From assembly GCA_031270605.1 (NCBI GenBank), contig JAISXG010000029.1:1-60659 (forward strand): a DNA stretch of 60,659 nt, in the 5' to 3' direction. The notes beneath the pieces were generated by a model. It was not told the DNA's origin. It made no database searches and saw only the letters and a list, made by a program, of their open reading frames with translations. The number at the start of each line of letters is the position of its first letter. Position 1 is the stretch's first letter. This document shows positions 58,392 to 60,659 of the stretch, piece by piece. The position numbers and the translations under genes are program-made. The DNA is from Oscillospiraceae bacterium. GTDB taxonomy: Bacteria; Bacillota; Clostridia; Oscillospirales; Acutalibacteraceae.

Positions 58392-59456
58392 ATGAAAAAC
58401 CAAGCGAGAAAAGCAGTTGCGCTTTTCGTTGCTTTTGTGTTGCTGCTTTGCGCGTTTTCGCTCGCAGCTTCGGCACAGGAGCCCGAAAGCGGCACACTCA
58501 AGGTGATGGCCTATAATGTGTCCGGCCTTCCCGTTGTGGGGTCGGCACAGGGGTCAAAAAAGACAGGCGGCTCTGAAAAGGCAAAAATTCTGGGCCAGAA
58601 CTTGAATTTGCTGGACGTTGACATTCTCGGCGTGCAGGAGGATTTTAACTACCACAAACATCTTGCGGCCGAGATGACGGCGTTTCCCAACCAAACCTTC
58701 ACAAGCGGTGGTGTTCCGCTGGGCGACGGGCTGAATATTTTCTCAAAGTCCCCGATTTACAACGTAGAAAGAACCACTTGGAACCGGCGCTGGGGCATTC
58801 TTTCCGGCGCGTCTGACGAACTCACCAAGAAAGGCTTCCTGCACACGCTTGTCGAGCTCACCGAGGGTGTTTATTTTGACCTCTATGTGCTCCATGCGGA
58901 CGCGGGGCGTGACAACGGCTCGATTGCCGCGAGAACAGACAATTACCGCCAGCTTGCCGCGGACATCAACGCAAGGCCGGTCGACCGCGCGGTGATCGTG
59001 ATGGGCGATTTCAACACAGCGATCAGCAGAAATTTGCCGGACGATATTTACGGCAACCTGATGCAGCCCGCCGGGCTTTCAGACACATGGGTCGAGCTCT
59101 ACAACGGCGGCAACTATTTCTATAATGACGGCGAGGGGTGGAGCCCGGCGCTTGAGGAGTCCATTGACAAGGTGCTCTATAAAAACGGCGGCGGCGTCAC
59201 CTTCACGCCCGAAACGCTTGACCACTTTATTGTGACGGACGCTAACGGCGACACCTATACGGATCATCACGCTACCGTTGCGGAGCTTTCTTATACTGTC
59301 ATTGACCCGGCGACGACGACAGAAACGCTTGTGCCGCCCCAGCCTTATGACCGCGGCGATATGTTTTCACGTTATATAAAAAGAATTTTTGTGACGCTCA
59401 AGCTTATTTTGTCCGACATCGGGAATCTGCCGTCTATACTTTCAGATTTATTCTAA
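58392..59456 (+). CDS. secreted endonuclease/exonuclease/phosphatase-fold hydrolase
   Basis: A 354-residue protein with a signal peptide (KKxx-type start, hydrophobic core ALFVAFVLLLCAFSL, cleavage after ASA). The EEP fold follows: MAYNVSG, GVQEDFNYH (metal Glu), LHADAGRDN, MGDFNTAI and DHFIVTD plus TDHHATV with the catalytic His. The sequence resembles bacterial sphingomyelinase/phospholipase C-like members more than DNases. The C-terminal 60 residues (after YDRGDMFSRYIKR) may form a small membrane-binding helix pair. It lies downstream of the attenuator at 58137. AAGAGGTG precedes the ATG. Confidence 0.85.
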   Translation: MKNQARKAVALFVAFVLLLCAFSLAASAQEPESGTLKVMAYNVSGLPVVGSAQGSKKTGGSEKAKILGQNLNLLDVDILGVQEDFNYHKHLAAEMTAFPNQTFTSGGVPLGDGLNIFSKSPIYNVERTTWNRRWGILSGASDELTKKGFLHTLVELTEGVYFDLYVLHADAGRDNGSIAARTDNYRQLAADINARPVDRAVIVMGDFNTAISRNLPDDIYGNLMQPAGLSDTWVELYNGGNYFYNDGEGWSPALEESIDKVLYKNGGGVTFTPETLDHFIVTDANGDTYTDHHATVAELSYTVIDPATTTETLVPPQPYDRGDMFSRYIKRIFVTLKLILSDIGNLPSILSDLF

Positions 59457-59471
59457 AAGAAACACAAAACA

Positions 59472-59509
59472 GCGCCCCTCAACGGCAAAACAGCGCCGTT
59501 GAGGGGTGC
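59472..59509 (+). terminator. terminator between convergent genes
   Basis: A 15-bp stem GCGCCCCTCAACGGC / GCCGTTGAGGGGTGC (one G-T) with an 8-nt loop separates the EEP and GNAT genes; T-rich tails exist on both sides but are imperfect. Confidence 0.8.
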
Positions 59510-59543
59510 TTCAGTTTTTGATTTTCAGGTGATCGCCTATGTT

Positions 59544-60071
59544 TTAGAGAGTGATCCAATAGCGTTCCAGAGATTCGCCTTCCGCTTCGCAGAACACGGT
59601 GTTTTCATAGACCCCGCCGTTTGCGAGAATGGTGCGGCGGCTGGCTTCGTTTTGCACGCGGCAGGTAAGCAGCACGGGCGAAATGCCCTTTGCGCGGCAG
59701 ACGGCAAGGCAGTCCTTGAGCATGCGCTTCGCATAGCCGCGGCGCCGCTCAGACGGGCGCACAGAGTAGCCGATGTGCCCGCCGAACTCCCGAAGCTGAT
59801 TGTTGAGCCGCCTGCGCAGCTGGATCATGCCCACAATCTTTTCGTCTGCTTTGCGCACAAAAACAAACTGGTCCGCCGCCACAAGGCCCTGCGGCACGGT
59901 TTCTTCGTTTTCGCAAAGCAGGCAATAGGCGAGCCACTCGAGCACATCCTCTGTGTGTTTGAGAATGCCTGTGCCGTCCATCGGGCTGCCCGCGGCCAGC
60001 ATTTCGCCGCGATAAGCGGCGATCTCCCGCGCGTGGAAGGTGCCTGGTTTGATTAAAATGCAGTTGTCCAT
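59544..60071 (-). CDS. GNAT-family N-acetyltransferase
   Basis: A 175-residue acetyltransferase with the acetyl-CoA loop YSVRPSERRRGYAKRMLKDC (R-R-G-Y-A) and preceding strands KIVGMIQLRRRLN and FGGHIGY. It ends NGGVYENTVFCEAEGE, as in small-molecule or peptide acetyltransferases. The substrate is unknown. ATG 60071 is six bases after GAGGTG; the frame extends 99 codons further upstream through a hairpin element and is rejected there. Confidence 0.88.
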   Translation of the reverse strand: MDNCILIKPGTFHAREIAAYRGEMLAAGSPMDGTGILKHTEDVLEWLAYCLLCENEETVPQGLVAADQFVFVRKADEKIVGMIQLRRRLNNQLREFGGHIGYSVRPSERRRGYAKRMLKDCLAVCRAKGISPVLLTCRVQNEASRRTILANGGVYENTVFCEAEGESLERYWITL

Positions 60072-60093
60072 TGCATTCACCTCACAGATAAGA

Positions 60094-60114
60094 ATGCCCG
60101 CGAGGGGCGGGCAT
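60094..60114 (-). promoter_or_regulatory. hairpin upstream of the GNAT gene
   Basis: ATGCCCGC and GCGGGCAT pair around a 5-nt loop about 20 bases before the GNAT ribosome site. A TTCTTAT tail follows on the minus strand, so it could be an attenuator. Confidence 0.45.
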
Positions 60115-60190
60115 GCATAACGCCAGAGTTTTGTTTTGCCGGGCACACGGGCGTTGCTGCTCCGGCAAAGCGTCCCGCAGCTTTTGGCGC

Positions 60191-60351
60191 TATTGCTCCA
60201 CCAATGAAAGCTTGCGCTCTGATTGACGAGGATTTTTTTCGCAGAGCAAGGCGGAGGACGCAGCTTTGCTTGGCGCAAGGCAAGGACGACAACGAAGCTG
60301 TGCGGAAAAAACACCGTCAATGCTGTGCAAGGTTTCGTTGGTGGAGCAATA
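60191..60351. mobile_element. MITE-like hairpin element, copy B (161 bp)
   Basis: Terminal repeats TATTGCTCCACCAA and TTGGTGGAGCAATA are perfect over 14 bases and continue through GAAA/TTTC after one mismatch. Inside, ATTGACG/CGTCAAT and GAGGATTTTTTTCG / CGGAAAAAACACCG match the core of copy A at 51653. The tips differ from copy A. Just outside, TATAGTCAAAC (from 60362) repeats the first 11 bases of the tip of copy A. No ORF is present. Confidence 0.7.
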
Positions 60352-60434
60352 TGATTCATTATAGTCAAACTATAGAACGTTTAAGAACAGAAAGGCTTGT
60401 CAGAATCAAACAAGGCCGAGGCGCGGGCAAAAGA

Positions 60435-60470
60435 CAAAACGCAGCTGTTTTTTGAAACAGCTGCGTTTTG
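60435..60470 (-). terminator. terminator after tRNA-Glu
   Basis: A 16-bp perfect stem (CAAAACGCAGCTGTTT and its complement) with a 4-nt loop lies three bases beyond the tRNA 3' end on the minus strand and is followed by TCTTTTG. Confidence 0.88.
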
Positions 60471-60472
60471 TG

Positions 60473-60547
60473 TGGTGACCCGGACGGGAATCGAACCCGT
60501 GTTACCGCCGTGAAAGGGCGGTGTCTTAGCCGCTTGACCCCCGGGCC
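60473..60547 (-). tRNA. tRNA-Glu (anticodon TTC)
   Basis: The minus strand gives a full cloverleaf: acceptor GGCCCGG/CCGGGTC, D arm GTCAAGCGGCTAAGAC, anticodon arm CCGCC-CTTTCAC-GGCGG with anticodon TTC, and T arm ACGGGTTCGATTCCCGT. The 3' CCA is encoded (60475-60473). Confidence 0.95.
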
Positions 60548-60549
60548 TC

Positions 60550-60588
60550 AAAAAAATATGCGGCAGCGTGATTGCAGAATGCTGCCGC
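60550..60588 (-). terminator. terminator-like hairpin between the two tRNA genes
   Basis: On the minus strand GCGGCAGC / GCTGCCGC with a 13-nt loop is followed by ATATTTTTTT, which abuts the first base of tRNA-Glu. It could stop transcription after tRNA-Met or mark a processing site. Confidence 0.6.
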
Positions 60589-60590
60589 AA

Positions 60591-60659
60591 TGGTAGCGGC
60601 AGTCGGATTTGAACCAACGACACTTCGGGTATGAACCGAATGCTCTAGCCAACTGAGCT
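60591..60659 (-). tRNA. tRNA-Met (anticodon CAT), cut by the window end
   Basis: The minus strand shows AGCTCAGTTGGCTAGAGC (D arm), an anticodon arm TTCGG-TTCATAC-CCGAA with CAT, the T arm GGTTCAAATCC and an encoded CCA. The anticodon stem lacks the three G-C pairs of initiator tRNA, so it is an elongator Met (or, less likely, Ile-CAT). The first bases lie beyond the window. Confidence 0.9.

Overview
The window looks like a chromosomal segment of an anaerobic, fermentative Firmicute, most likely a gut-type clostridium of the Oscillospiraceae/Ruminococcaceae kind. This is inferred from gene content, not from a search. Pointers are the S-box (SAM-I) and FMN riboswitches, an L10 leader, a desulfoferrodoxin, a ferredoxin-dependent 2-oxoacid oxidoreductase, a sodium-pumping decarboxylase operon, several plant-glycan enzymes with a GPH sugar symporter, TTG/GTG starts behind strong Shine-Dalgarno sites, and many near-consensus sigma-A promoters with 16-18 bp spacers. 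I see no transposase, prophage, CRISPR array or rRNA.

Layout. 1-5.3 kb: end of a GH78 rhamnosidase gene, murA, a VOC protein and an iron-sulfur aldo/keto reductase. 5.3-9.5 kb (minus): an Ig-like protein, an AbrB-type regulator with an ABC-2 exporter, and a GH4 glycosidase. 9.6-14.7 kb: desulfoferrodoxin behind a long folded leader, then the minus-strand translation block rpmG-secE-nusG-rplK-rplA-rplJ-rplL with ribosomal-protein leaders. 14.8-17.3 kb: FMN riboswitch with ribU, SAM riboswitch with metK. 17.4-20.5 kb: a small membrane protein, a CE15-like esterase and a two-regulator XRE module. 20.5-28.6 kb: an EF-G paralogue, a small unknown gene, a large putative glycoside hydrolase with its GPH symporter and an EEP-fold protein. 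28.8-33.3 kb: GntR-ABC operon, a two-TM protein and a SecA2-like ATPase. 33.5-37.6 kb: HtrA protease, a two-component system and a small unknown protein. 37.7-40.4 kb: a four-subunit 2-oxoacid:ferredoxin oxidoreductase. 41-47.6 kb: two tandem adenylate-forming enzymes with duplicated promoters, then a Ca2+-type P-ATPase. 47.8-51.5 kb: a beta-propeller glycosidase, a PH-domain membrane protein and an AGCS amino-acid symporter. 51.6-57.6 kb: a decarboxylase operon (MmdA-like, OadG, biotin carrier, OadB, OadA, BirA) ending against a MITE-like hairpin element. 58-60.7 kb: a riboswitch-like attenuator, a secreted EEP hydrolase, a GNAT protein, a second MITE-like element and two tRNA genes.

How the parts fit. 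GH78, GH4, CE15-like, GH38/57-like and propeller enzymes with the GPH symporter indicate plant-glycan use. The oxidoreductase, the sodium pump and the sodium:amino-acid symporter fit ferredoxin- and sodium-based energy conservation.

Most worth following up: the unassigned attenuator at 58.1 kb, the folded leader of the desulfoferrodoxin gene, the pair of related hairpin elements, the decarboxylase operon with two kinds of carboxyltransferase, and the SecA2-like gene paired with a tiny membrane protein.
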